Positions 36,130 to 44,462 of a stretch of 64,000 nt of DNA are shown here, piece after piece. A program made the translations under genes and the position numbers. The notes beneath the pieces were generated by a model, which worked only from the letters and a program-made list of their open reading frames with translations, was not told where the DNA came from and did no database searches. Location of the stretch: assembly GCF_035668035.1 (NCBI RefSeq), contig NZ_JAYMYJ010000110.1:1-64000 (forward strand). Direction: 5' to 3'. Source of the stretch: Thiothrix phosphatis. GTDB taxonomy: Bacteria > Pseudomonadota > Gammaproteobacteria > Thiotrichales > Thiotrichaceae. Within the stretch, counting starts at the first letter, position 1; every line of letters begins with the position of its first letter.

Positions 36130-37692
36130 ATGGAAAATAATAGAAATTATGATGAGTTACCGATGAATTGGGTCGGGGACTGGGCGGGTCGGCGGGCAGC
36201 CCTGACCCCTGAACGTACCGCTCTCTACGATTCAGCGACACAAAAATCCTACACTTTTCAGGCGATGAATGAGCGGGCCTGTCGGGTAGGGAGCTATCTG
36301 GCTGATGTGTTGGGCCTGGGCAAAGGCGATGTGGTCGCGCTGATCTGCCGCAACCGCATTGAGGCCATTGATATTTATCTGGCCTGCGGCAAATTGGGCA
36401 TCATCCTGGCACCCTTGAGCCAACGCCTGAAAAAGCCGGAACTGGGCGATTTGCTGTCGCGCCTGAACCCCCGCGCCCTGTTTCACGAAAATCAATTTGC
36501 TGAACTGGTATCGGCTTTACCGATGCCCGCTTCGGTCAAAGCCGTGATCAATGTCGATGGCGAACAAAACGCCTTTGAGGACATCATCCTCAAGACCGAA
36601 CCGAGGGAAGTGAATATTCCCCTGGCGCTGAGTGATCGCTGTCTATACGTCCATACCGGAGGCACGACGGCTGTACCGAAGATCTGCATAGTGTCCTATC
36701 GGCAGATGGTGTGGAATTCCTTCGACATTCTTACGACCGGCTTGGTGGGAACCTTCCGCAAGGTGCTGATTACCTTCCCATTCTTTCATATCGGCGGCTG
36801 GAATACCTTTACCCCAGTGTTCCACGCCGGGCTTACCAGTGTCCTGCTGCGCGAATTCGACCCTGGCCTCATCCTGCAACTGATCCATGAAGGACGGGTC
36901 GAGAACTTCGGCGCGGTGGAGGCTATGCTGCAATTCCTGATCGCGCATCCGACATTCAGGGAAACCGATTTTTCCCAGGTGAAAGCCATTACCACCGCCG
37001 CCGCACCCTGCTCAAAAGCGGTGATGCAGGCTTTCCTGGACAAAGGCGTCCCCATCAGCCAGACCTATGGCATGACCGAGGCAGGCCCATCCAATTTCGC
37101 CTATATCGCCCGTTCGGAATCGCTGGAAGAGTTGTTGACGAATGCAGCCAGCATCGGGACGCCCATGTTCCATTGCGACGCCAAGATCATTGACCGGGAA
37201 ACGCGGCGCGAGGTTGGAACGGGCGAGGTGGGCGTGTTGTGCCTGCGCAGCCCGCATAATTTTGATGGCTATCTCAATGATCCAGAGCGGACGGAGACGG
37301 TTCTGGACGCAAACGGCTGGGTCTACACCGGCGATCTGGCGATGCGCGACCAGAATGGCATGGTTTTTATCCAGGGTCGGGCCGACAACATGTTCATTTC
37401 CGGTGGGGAAAACGTGTCCCCGGAAGAGATCGAGCAGACGCTGATGAAACACCCGGCGGTCGCAGGCGCGATTTGTGCTGGCGTGCCTGATCCCCAGTGG
37501 GGGCAAACGCCGGTGGCGTTGGTGGTGTTACATGCCGACCAGAGCGTGACGGAAGCGGAACTGAAGGATTTTTGCCGGGACTATTTGGCAGCTTACAAGG
37601 TTCCCAGGCAAATCCGGCAGGTGTCCCAGTTGCCGCTGACTGGAGCTGGCAAGCTGGATCGGCAGGCTGTGGCAGGGATGTTTGCGTATTGA
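36130..37692 (+). CDS. AMP-forming acyl-CoA synthetase/ligase
   Basis: 520 residues of the ANL superfamily. The P-loop YVHTGGTTAVPK (about 176-187) is slightly altered from TSGTTGxPK. The A5 motif TYGMTEAG, the A7 region GWVYTGDLAMRD, the A8 hinge GRADNMFISGGENVSPEEIE and the A10 Lys in PLTGAGKLDRQA are intact. It should activate a carboxylic acid as an adenylate and join it to CoA; chain length and substrate cannot be read from sequence. The ATG at 36130 has GGGAGG six bases upstream. It is a single gene flanked by direct repeats of hydrogenase DNA, so it may be inserted. Confidence 0.9.
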   Translation: MENNRNYDELPMNWVGDWAGRRAALTPERTALYDSATQKSYTFQAMNERACRVGSYLADVLGLGKGDVVALICRNRIEAIDIYLACGKLGIILAPLSQRLKKPELGDLLSRLNPRALFHENQFAELVSALPMPASVKAVINVDGEQNAFEDIILKTEPREVNIPLALSDRCLYVHTGGTTAVPKICIVSYRQMVWNSFDILTTGLVGTFRKVLITFPFFHIGGWNTFTPVFHAGLTSVLLREFDPGLILQLIHEGRVENFGAVEAMLQFLIAHPTFRETDFSQVKAITTAAAPCSKAVMQAFLDKGVPISQTYGMTEAGPSNFAYIARSESLEELLTNAASIGTPMFHCDAKIIDRETRREVGTGEVGVLCLRSPHNFDGYLNDPERTETVLDANGWVYTGDLAMRDQNGMVFIQGRADNMFISGGENVSPEEIEQTLMKHPAVAGAICAGVPDPQWGQTPVALVVLHADQSVTEAELKDFCRDYLAAYKVPRQIRQVSQLPLTGAGKLDRQAVAGMFAY

Positions 37693-37712
37693 GCAGTTTT
37701 CAGTAGCCAACA

Positions 37713-37742
37713 AAAAAGAGGGCGCACACTGGGTACGCCCTC
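37713..37742. terminator. Bidirectional terminator between the ligase and hydrogenase operons
   Basis: GAGGGCG-(11 nt)-CGCCCTC stem at 37718-37742, with six A residues on its left side, that is TTTTTT on the minus strand. A good terminator for the hydrogenase operon reading leftwards and a plausible weaker one for the ligase gene. Confidence 0.78.
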
Positions 37743-37851
37743 TCCTTTCAGCACCAGACCAGCAACGGCTATCCTCTCCTCAAACTAGCCACCACCCGCC
37801 TGATAGCAAAAAACACTAGCCCAACACGGCATTCAACTTATCCATGTGTCA

Positions 37852-39573
37852 TTACCGCACTTGCACCTTGATCAGCTCTTCCCCATCCGGGTCGGTCACA
37901 TGCACCGCACAGGCAATGCACGGGTCGAAACTGTGGATGGTGCGCAGGATTTCCACCGGCTGTTTCGGATCGTGCAGTTCGTGACCCGCCAGCGAAGCTT
38001 CATACGCACCCGGCTGGTTCTGCACGTCACGCGGCCCGGCATTCCAGGTGCTGGGCACGACCGCCTGATAATTGTCGATCTTGCCATCCTTGATCACGAT
38101 CCAGTGCGCCAATGCGCCACGCGGGGCTTCCATATAACCCACGCCCTGCGCCTTGGATGGCCAACTGGAAGGCTCCCACAAGGTTTCGTTGAAAGTCTTG
38201 GTGTCGCCCGCCTTGATATTGGCGACGAGATTGTCGAACCAGGTCTGCATCTTGTCGGCAATGACCTTGGTTTCCAACGTGCGCGCGGCAGTGCGGCCTA
38301 AGGTGGAATACAAAGCTTCGATCGGCGCATCCAGATACTTCAGGCTGTAATCGACCAGCGCCTTGGTGTGTTCGTGGCCGGTGGCATACAACATCAGCAC
38401 CCGCGCCAACGGCCCAACCTCGACCGGCTGGCCTTTCCAGCGCGGTGATTTCATCCAGGAATAGGATTGATCCACTTCCAGTTGGGTATACGGCGGTTTC
38501 GGGCCGGAATAGTTGAGTTCGGTTTCGCCCGCGTAAGGATGCAAACCCTGCTCCTTGCCACCGCTGTAGTCGTACCAGGAATGCGCGACGAATTCCTGAA
38601 TCTGATCATCTGCATTCAGATCAACCGGATGAATCGTCGACAGATCACGGTTAAGAATGACACCGGACGGAATCAGGAAGGAAGCCGGGTCATCCATGCC
38701 CTTTTCCGGGAAATCGCCGTAGGTCATGAAGTTGCCCAAACCTTCACCCTGCTTGAACCAGTCCTTGTAGAAACTGGCAATGGCAAGCGTATCCGGCACG
38801 TATACCTTGTCGACGAAATCCTGCATTTGCTTGATGATGGTCTGCACCTGCGCCAGACGTTCCATATTGATGGCAGAGTCGGAATTCACATCAATCGGGC
38901 AAGGCACACCCCCTACCAGGAAGTTCGGATGCGGGTTCTTGCCGCCGAAAATGGCGTGCAACTTGACCACATCACGCTGCCAAGCCAGCGCTTCCAGATA
39001 ATGCGAAACTGCCATCAGGTTAGCTTCCGGCGGCAGCTTGTAGGCCGGGTGCCCCCAATAAGCCTTGGCGAAAATACCCAGTTGCCCGGACTCGACGAAC
39101 TTCTTCAGCTTGGTCTGCTGATCAGCGAAATAACCAGCGGAAGAATTCGGCCAGCTCGGGGAAATCTTCTGCGCCAGCTCCGAGGTCGCTTTGGGGTCAG
39201 CCTTGAGCGCAGATACCACATCCACCCAATCCAGTGCGTGCAAATGATAGAAATGCATCACATGGTCATGCACGTATTGCGCGGCGATCATCAGGTTGCG
39301 GATCAGTTGCGCATTGGGCGGAACGGCGTAATTCAGCGCATTTTCCACCGAACGCACCGAAGCCATGCCATGCACCAGCGTGCACACACCGCAGATGCGC
39401 TGTGCATACGCCCAGGCGTCACGCGGATCACGCCCGCGCAGGATAATTTCGATACCCCGCACCATGGTGCCCGCAGAGTAGGCCTGCTCGATGGTGTTGC
39501 CGTTCATTTGCGCCTCAATGCGCAAGTGGCCTTCGATGCGGGTGATGGGGTCTACAACGACACGGTCTGCCAT
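37852..39573 (-). CDS. hynL: [NiFe] hydrogenase large subunit (Isp-type, HynL-like)
   Basis: 573 residues. The nickel-iron site is complete: RICGVC with Cys61 and Cys64, and DPCIACAVH with Cys552 and Cys555. A 15-residue tail follows His558, as in precursors cut by a HyaD/HynD protease. Oxidises or produces H2 together with the small subunit. GAGGA precedes the ATG at 39573, ten bases after the stop of the 149-residue ORF. It is the last gene of the seven-gene operon: protease, HupH-like, small subunit, Isp1, Isp2, ORF, large subunit. Confidence 0.96.
   Translation of the reverse strand: MADRVVVDPITRIEGHLRIEAQMNGNTIEQAYSAGTMVRGIEIILRGRDPRDAWAYAQRICGVCTLVHGMASVRSVENALNYAVPPNAQLIRNLMIAAQYVHDHVMHFYHLHALDWVDVVSALKADPKATSELAQKISPSWPNSSAGYFADQQTKLKKFVESGQLGIFAKAYWGHPAYKLPPEANLMAVSHYLEALAWQRDVVKLHAIFGGKNPHPNFLVGGVPCPIDVNSDSAINMERLAQVQTIIKQMQDFVDKVYVPDTLAIASFYKDWFKQGEGLGNFMTYGDFPEKGMDDPASFLIPSGVILNRDLSTIHPVDLNADDQIQEFVAHSWYDYSGGKEQGLHPYAGETELNYSGPKPPYTQLEVDQSYSWMKSPRWKGQPVEVGPLARVLMLYATGHEHTKALVDYSLKYLDAPIEALYSTLGRTAARTLETKVIADKMQTWFDNLVANIKAGDTKTFNETLWEPSSWPSKAQGVGYMEAPRGALAHWIVIKDGKIDNYQAVVPSTWNAGPRDVQNQPGAYEASLAGHELHDPKQPVEILRTIHSFDPCIACAVHVTDPDGEELIKVQVR
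37878..37918. repeat. 41-bp direct repeat, copy inside hynL
   Basis: Partner of the repeat at 35956-35996 (two mismatches). It covers the codons for the C-terminal IACAVHVTDPDGEE of the large subunit, which includes the maturation cleavage site. Confidence 0.8.
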
Positions 39574-39583
39574 ATTCTTGTCC

Positions 39584-40033
39584 TCAAATGTCGTTCAGGA
39601 ACTGCTCAAGGAAGCGGTACTGTGCCTCGCTTTCCTCGTGCATGGTGGCGTCAGCGGACTCGATCATGCCGCAGGTGCGCGCCATGCGTGCATTGGCGGC
39701 GGCTTCCCAAGCGGGAGCCTTGGCTTGCTTGGCTGGAGCAACCAGCGCCGAAGCTGCCCGCGCAACGAAGTAACCTGCCTGCGCCTGCCAATCACTGTCA
39801 GCCCCGCAACGGGTATGGCTTTCCAACGCAGCCGCCTTGGCATTCTTGAACGCCAGCGCCAGTTCATCCTCGCCTGCTTCTTCGGCATTGGCGGCAACAT
39901 CCACCACCTTGGCGACAGCAGGGTCAGCCGTCAGCGCCAGCACATTGCGCACAAAAACCGCCCCTACCCGGCGCTGCTGAACCAAGCTCAGTTGTTCCAG
40001 TTCCTTGCGGAAATCGGTGTCACTCATGATCAT
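39584..40033 (-). CDS. Unknown protein between isp2 and hynL
   Basis: 149 residues, no family recognised. Strongly helical and Ala/Glu-rich (VVDVAANAEEAGEDELALAF; SALVAPAKQAKAPAWEAAA) with isolated Cys in TRCGAD and RTCGMIESAD. No signal peptide or membrane segment. GGGAGGTG lies six bases before the ATG at 40033, which overlaps the isp2 stop (ATGA), so it is a true member of the operon. It may be a chaperone-like or electron-transfer accessory of the Isp complex (inference). Confidence 0.75.
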   Translation of the reverse strand: MIMSDTDFRKELEQLSLVQQRRVGAVFVRNVLALTADPAVAKVVDVAANAEEAGEDELALAFKNAKAAALESHTRCGADSDWQAQAGYFVARAASALVAPAKQAKAPAWEAAANARMARTCGMIESADATMHEESEAQYRFLEQFLNDI

Positions 40034-41313
40034 GATGCACCTCCCTTGTCCTCGCGTTCCACCAGATGCTCGGCAATCATTTCGGTCAGGCCGACCACCG
40101 GGAGATCCATCTCGTTCTCTTCCAGGCCTTCCTCCAACTGGATGCGGCAGTTGGCGCAAGCGGTCACCAGCGTGTCGACCTTGAGCTCATCCAGCTGCTT
40201 TTTCTTGCGCTGGAAAGCCTTCATTTTCACTTCGTTGGCGTCCTCGTTGGCGGAAACGCCGCCACCCGCGCCGCAACACCAGTTCATGGCACCTGCATCC
40301 GACATTTCCACGAAGTTTTTCGCCACCAGATTGAGCAGGTTACGTGGCTGCTGGATAACCCCACCACGACGCACCAATTGGCACGGGTCGTGGAAAGTCA
40401 GCTTGGCCTCTTCAAAGCCTTCGGTTTGCAGCAAACCTTGGACACGCAATTCGTCCAGCACTTCAACAATGTGCTTGGCGGCAAATGTATAAGGCCGCCC
40501 AATAAGGTTGGGGCCCTCCCAACGCAGGGCCGTGTACGCATGACCACACTCAGGACTTATGACAGTCTTGACTTTCAGCTTCTCGGCAGCATTTACCACT
40601 CGGCTGACAAGCTCCCTCGCAATGTCTGACGATCCTATTTGGATGCCCGAGTTGGTGGCTTCGAAACAATCTGTGCTCAACGTCCAGGTTTTGCCTGCGT
40701 TGGTGAGGATTTTACCAACAGCCTCCAGGTACTCTGGATAATTCATGATTTCCATCGACGACAGCATCAGCAGGTATTCCGCGCCCTCCTTATCGAAAGG
40801 CACTGCCATGCCGGTCGCTTTCTCGATGTGTTTGACCTGCGCCTGCAAGGCAGGCAATTTGACCCCCATCGGGCTACCGATCTGCACCGCGCGGGTGGAT
40901 GCGCCAATCAGCCCTTCCGGGGCGTGGCCGGAAGCCACCATGCCTTCGCGCATCTTGCGGATCATGTAGGTGATGTCATTGCCCACCGGGCAGACTGCGG
41001 AACAGCGCCCGCATAAGGAACAATTGTTGTAAACCAGCTCCTGCCATTCGGCGAGTTCGGCGTCCGTCACTGGCTTGCCCAGCCCCAAGGCTTTTTTCAG
41101 CTTGCCGACCAGGGTGTATTCCTGTTCCCACACCCGGCGCATCGGCTCCAGCTTGTAGATGGGCGTATGCCGTGGGTCGGGGTTTTCGGTGTAGAACAGG
41201 CAGGCTTCCGCGCACATCCCGCAGGACACGCACGAGGAAAAGAAACTGGCCATCGGCGCGTCGAGTTGCGCCTTGAATTCGTTGATGCCGCGTTCGAGAG
41301 TCAGTGCGCTCAT
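40030..41313 (-). CDS. isp2: Isp2, HdrD-like iron-sulfur electron transfer protein of the hydrogenase
   Basis: 427 residues. Two [4Fe-4S] motifs near the N-terminus (CVSCGMCAEAC from Cys28, and CSLCGRCSAVCP near 97) and two CCG domains (the first with SPECGHAY; CCGAGGG near 330) match the HdrD-like Isp2 proteins of Thiocapsa and Allochromatium hydrogenases. Predicted to carry electrons between the hydrogenase and the membrane cytochrome Isp1, on the cytoplasmic side. It overlaps Isp1 by four bases. Confidence 0.93.
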   Translation of the reverse strand: MSALTLERGINEFKAQLDAPMASFFSSCVSCGMCAEACLFYTENPDPRHTPIYKLEPMRRVWEQEYTLVGKLKKALGLGKPVTDAELAEWQELVYNNCSLCGRCSAVCPVGNDITYMIRKMREGMVASGHAPEGLIGASTRAVQIGSPMGVKLPALQAQVKHIEKATGMAVPFDKEGAEYLLMLSSMEIMNYPEYLEAVGKILTNAGKTWTLSTDCFEATNSGIQIGSSDIARELVSRVVNAAEKLKVKTVISPECGHAYTALRWEGPNLIGRPYTFAAKHIVEVLDELRVQGLLQTEGFEEAKLTFHDPCQLVRRGGVIQQPRNLLNLVAKNFVEMSDAGAMNWCCGAGGGVSANEDANEVKMKAFQRKKKQLDELKVDTLVTACANCRIQLEEGLEENEMDLPVVGLTEMIAEHLVEREDKGGAS

Positions 41314-41972
41314 GACTTCACCCCCCGCATCCCCATGGATGCGCCGTTATACCAGCGGGACAGGAACAGCGTGAACGTGTGCATCAGCTTGGTGAAAGGG
41401 AAAATCACCAGCAGGAATTCCACGCTCAGGATATGCAGCGCCAACATCAGTTGCGGCGACAGCAGCAGATGGTGGTAAGCCATGTAGCCGGTCAGCAGCG
41501 GCAGGAAAGTCGCCCCCCACACCACATAATCTGTCGGCGTGGACAGGAACCGTTTCACCGGATGGCGCAGGCGATGCGCCAACACCGCCAGCAACGCCAG
41601 CATGGTGATCACGGCGAACGCATCCACCAGCGGCGTCGGCAAATTCGGCCAGCCGAAGCCGATGACGCTCCTGATCAGCGCGATATGCGCCCCCAGCAGC
41701 AGGATCACCACGAACAGGCCGATGTGGAACACATACCCGCCCACGATGGTGAACAAGGAGCGCTGGAAGGTAGGCTTGTCCACCGGCAGGGAACGCCGCC
41801 AGATTTCGCGCAGGCCGCCCTGCATCGGGTTGCCCTTGGGGACGGCGAAATTCTGCTTGCGCCCCAATGACAGGATTTCAAACAAACGCAGCGCCACGCC
41901 CGCGATGAAAACCACAGCCGCGAACGTAAACGCAGGCCCTTTCACCCACAACAGGAAATCGACCTCGTTCAT
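41310..41972 (-). CDS. isp1: Isp1, membrane cytochrome b subunit of the hydrogenase
   Basis: 220 residues, five or six membrane helices (for example FAAVVFIAGVALRLFEILSL and VFHIGLFVVILLLGAHIALI). The NarI/DsrM-like pattern has spaced His residues (YVFHIGLF, LAHRLRHP, YMAYHHLL, ALHILSVEF) that can bind two b-haems. It passes electrons from the periplasmic hydrogenase through the membrane towards Isp2 or the quinone pool. It sits between the small subunit and isp2 and overlaps both by four bases. Confidence 0.92.
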   Translation of the reverse strand: MNEVDFLLWVKGPAFTFAAVVFIAGVALRLFEILSLGRKQNFAVPKGNPMQGGLREIWRRSLPVDKPTFQRSLFTIVGGYVFHIGLFVVILLLGAHIALIRSVIGFGWPNLPTPLVDAFAVITMLALLAVLAHRLRHPVKRFLSTPTDYVVWGATFLPLLTGYMAYHHLLLSPQLMLALHILSVEFLLVIFPFTKLMHTFTLFLSRWYNGASMGMRGVKS

Positions 41973-43084
41973 GACTGTGACTCCTGGTTCAGCTCCTCGA
42001 CGGTGACGGTCTTGTGCAAACCGACGGCGTCCGTCTTGCCCTTCTTGTTCATGGCACCGACGGCGACCCCGGCAGCAATGCCGGTTGCCGCCGCATACAC
42101 CACCGTTTTGCCCGACACCCCGGACGGGATCGACAACGCCCGGTAAAAGCCGCCAAAATCCCAGAAATCAGGTTCAGAGCAACCCAGGCAGCCATGCCCG
42201 GACTGGATCGGGAAACTGACGCCCCCGTTCCATTTGGTGGTCGCGCAGGCGTTGTAGGTGATCGGCCCCTTGCAACCCAGCTTGTATAAACACCAACCGG
42301 CTTTCGCCCCTTCGTCATCGAAGGTTTCGGCAAACAGGCCGCGCTCATAGAACGGGCGGCGGTAGCAACGGTCGTGGATATTCTGCCCGTAAAAAGCCTT
42401 CGGGCGACCCAGACTGTCCAGCTCAGGCAGCCCAAAGGTTAGGAAATGGGCAATCACGCCGGTAATCACCACCGGGATCGGTGGGCAACCGGACACATTG
42501 ATGATCGGCTTGTCCTTGATAATGTCGGCGACGGACACCGCCCCAGTCGGGTTCGGGTCTGCCTTGGGCAAGCCACCAAACGCAGCACAAGTGCCGACCG
42601 CAATGATGGCCGCCGCACCCGCCGCCGCTTCTTTCAGCATATCCAGGTTGCTGACCCCGGCAATCGTGGAAAAGCCGGGGTTATCCAACGGGATGGAACC
42701 ATCCACCACCAGCACATAATTGCCGTAATTGTCCTTGATCGCCGCTTCACGCGCCTCTTCCGCACCATAACCGGCAGCCGCCTGCAAGGTGTGGTGGTAA
42801 TCCAGCGAAATGGCGTCAAAGATCAGCCCTTCGATGCTGGGGCTGTGGGAACGGGTCAACGATTCAGTGCAGCCGGTGCATTCCTGGAAGGACAACCAGA
42901 TCACCGACGGGCGCTTGGCCTGCTCCAGCGCAGCCGCGATTTTCGGCACCATCGCGGGAGCCAGCGCCATGCTCGAGGCCAGCAGGCCGCAGAATTTCAG
43001 GAAACCGCGCCGCGAAATCCCCTGGGCGCGCAGGTGCTCGCCAACCGTTTGCGGGAACAGGGAATCAGGCTGTTTCGTTCTCAT
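41969..43084 (-). CDS. hynS: [NiFe] hydrogenase small subunit (HynS-like)
   Basis: 371 residues. Twin-arginine signal RRGFLKF (Arg25-Arg26) exports the assembled enzyme. The proximal cluster motif is FQECTGCTES, with more Cys in GTCAAFGG and SGCPPIPVV, and medial/distal cluster residues CYRRPF, CLYKLGCKGP and GHGCLGCSEP. A C-terminal helix (VVYAAATGIAAGVAVGA) anchors it in the membrane. The ATG at 43084 follows GGAGGAAG and overlaps the HupH-like gene by 20 bases. Confidence 0.95.
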   Translation of the reverse strand: MRTKQPDSLFPQTVGEHLRAQGISRRGFLKFCGLLASSMALAPAMVPKIAAALEQAKRPSVIWLSFQECTGCTESLTRSHSPSIEGLIFDAISLDYHHTLQAAAGYGAEEAREAAIKDNYGNYVLVVDGSIPLDNPGFSTIAGVSNLDMLKEAAAGAAAIIAVGTCAAFGGLPKADPNPTGAVSVADIIKDKPIINVSGCPPIPVVITGVIAHFLTFGLPELDSLGRPKAFYGQNIHDRCYRRPFYERGLFAETFDDEGAKAGWCLYKLGCKGPITYNACATTKWNGGVSFPIQSGHGCLGCSEPDFWDFGGFYRALSIPSGVSGKTVVYAAATGIAAGVAVGAMNKKGKTDAVGLHKTVTVEELNQESQS

Positions 43085-43487
43085 TTTCTTCCTCCATTGC
43101 CAGGACAGTCGTCATGACGGCCAGCCCTTCCTGGATGTCATCGCATTGGGAACGCAGGATTTCAGGGACATGGCCAACCTCGATAAAGTAACCAATGCGC
43201 TGGCCATCATCGTCAAAATGCTCCACCCGCCAGACCCCGGCGTAACCGCTTTCGCGCAGACGGGTTTTGCCCAGCACCGTGAGGGTGATGTCCACCTCGC
43301 CATCGCCTAGAAATTCCTCCAATTGGGTAAATTCCTGCGGGGAAAACGGCAGGCCGTGCAGGTCAATCATGCCGTGGGTTCCGTGCGCCGCCAGCTCGCC
43401 CAGCGCATGATGGATTTCATGCAGCAGCGGACGCAGGTTGCCGGTTGCAACCGTTTCAGTGTGGACGGGAATAGCGTTCAACGTCAT
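43065..43487 (-). CDS. HupH/HyaF-type hydrogenase formation protein, C-terminal domain only
   Basis: 140 residues; the typical HupH protein is about twice as long. The segment GEVDITLTVLGKTRLRESGYAGVWRV continuing to FIEVGHVPEIL is the conserved hydrogenase expression/formation C-terminal domain, linked to small-subunit maturation. It starts at the ATG that overlaps the protease stop (ATGA) and runs into hynS. The acidic end MEEENENETA overlaps the hynS start. Confidence 0.85.
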   Translation of the reverse strand: MTLNAIPVHTETVATGNLRPLLHEIHHALGELAAHGTHGMIDLHGLPFSPQEFTQLEEFLGDGEVDITLTVLGKTRLRESGYAGVWRVEHFDDDGQRIGYFIEVGHVPEILRSQCDDIQEGLAVMTTVLAMEEENENETA

Positions 43488-43996
43488 TTGGCGAGCTCCA
43501 ATTTGGGTGCGTGGCGTTGCTGGCAGGGAAGGTGTTCCTCCACCGCCCACTTCTGCAACAGGTTGGCGGCAAGCCTTCCGGCCAGCGGAATGTTTTCTTT
43601 TACGGTTGGCGTCGGCTCTTCGCCCCAGCCAAAGACCCCATACTGGATGCCGACCAAGGCGCGGCGTTTTGGCAGATGGCCGGACAAGCGGGCGATGTCC
43701 ATCAAATCCAACAGGCCGACTTCATGGGCACTGCGTTTGGCGGTGCCGAGAAAATAATCCATCGCCTCATCCTCGTAACAGCACAAGGCACCGGGCGGGG
43801 CGTGCAGCTCCACTGCGTCCAGCACCAGCAGGTGGTCATGGGTTTCAATTTCACCGGCAAGGGTGAAACTCAAGGTTCCGCCATCCAGGTAAGTGACGCC
43901 CGGCAGGGCGGCAAAATGCTTTTCCATAAATTTCAACAGGTGAATCCCAATGCCCTCATCCTGTAACAAAATATTGCCAACGCCTAACACCAACAT
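43484..43996 (-). CDS. hynD: Hydrogenase maturation protease (HyaD/HynD family)
   Basis: 170 residues. The N-terminal GVGNILLQDEGIGIHLL (with the nickel-sensing Asp/Glu), YLDGGTLSF and DHLLVLDAVE match HyaD/HybD endopeptidases, which check nickel insertion and clip the large subunit after the last His. Its target would be the 15-residue tail of HynL, encoded at the other end of the same operon. It is the first gene of the operon. Confidence 0.93.
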   Translation of the reverse strand: MLVLGVGNILLQDEGIGIHLLKFMEKHFAALPGVTYLDGGTLSFTLAGEIETHDHLLVLDAVELHAPPGALCCYEDEAMDYFLGTAKRSAHEVGLLDLMDIARLSGHLPKRRALVGIQYGVFGWGEEPTPTVKENIPLAGRLAANLLQKWAVEEHLPCQQRHAPKLELAK

Positions 43997-44060
43997 TGTT
44001 TTTCATTTACCAGTTCCATTGTGAACAGCCGTCATTGTCCACCCATTTCCCCGCAATCAT

Positions 44061-44074
44061 TTGACATGGGTCAA
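44061..44074. promoter_or_regulatory. FNR/CRP-type palindrome in the hydrogenase-hypC divergent promoter
   Basis: TTGAC-ATGG-GTCAA, a perfect 5-4-5 palindrome, one base per half from the FNR consensus TTGAT-N4-ATCAA. It lies 65 bp from the protease start and 61 bp from hypC, where an oxygen-responsive activator could serve both operons. Confidence 0.5.
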
Positions 44075-44134
44075 CACAATCCAGCTTCAGGCCGGTAAGA
44101 TCGGGAAACATTGACCTGAACGGGGAAAAACACC

Positions 44135-44380
44135 ATGTGCCTGGCCATTCCGATGCAAGTGACCGCCATCGGCGGCGACGGCCTGAGCGTGCGCTGCGAA
44201 GCCCGCGGCGTCGTGCGCGAAGCGGGCCTGCTGATGCTGCCGGAGGAAACCGTAGCAATAGGCGACTATGTCATGATCAGCCTGGGTCAGGTCATGCAAA
44301 CCGTGACGGCGGAAGAAGCCGCCGCCGTATGGGCGCATTACGATGAAATTTTTGCCGCCCTAGATCATAAATCCGGCTAA
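44135..44380 (+). CDS. hypC: HypC/HupF hydrogenase maturation chaperone
   Basis: 81 residues. MCLAIPMQV with the essential Cys2, and a central VRCEARGVVREAGL and GDYVMISLGQVMQTV, are HypC hallmarks. It carries the Fe(CN)2CO unit with HypD and delivers it to the large subunit precursor. It is divergent from the hydrogenase operon. The other hyp genes (A, B, D, E, F) are not in the window, so they are elsewhere in the genome. Confidence 0.95.
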   Translation: MCLAIPMQVTAIGGDGLSVRCEARGVVREAGLLMLPEETVAIGDYVMISLGQVMQTVTAEEAAAVWAHYDEIFAALDHKSG

Positions 44381-44462
44381 AAAACTGTACTTTCCTCCTA
44401 TATGCGTAAATTCTTATATGCTAAGATGCGCCCCCATTCCGGCTTACTGAGGCGCACGCACG

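Noticed and set aside
38467..39849. Long plus-strand ORF (460 codons) across hynL
   Set aside because: It lies opposite the hydrogenase large subunit, whose motifs are certain, and its translation has no recognisable family and a His/Arg-rich antisense composition.
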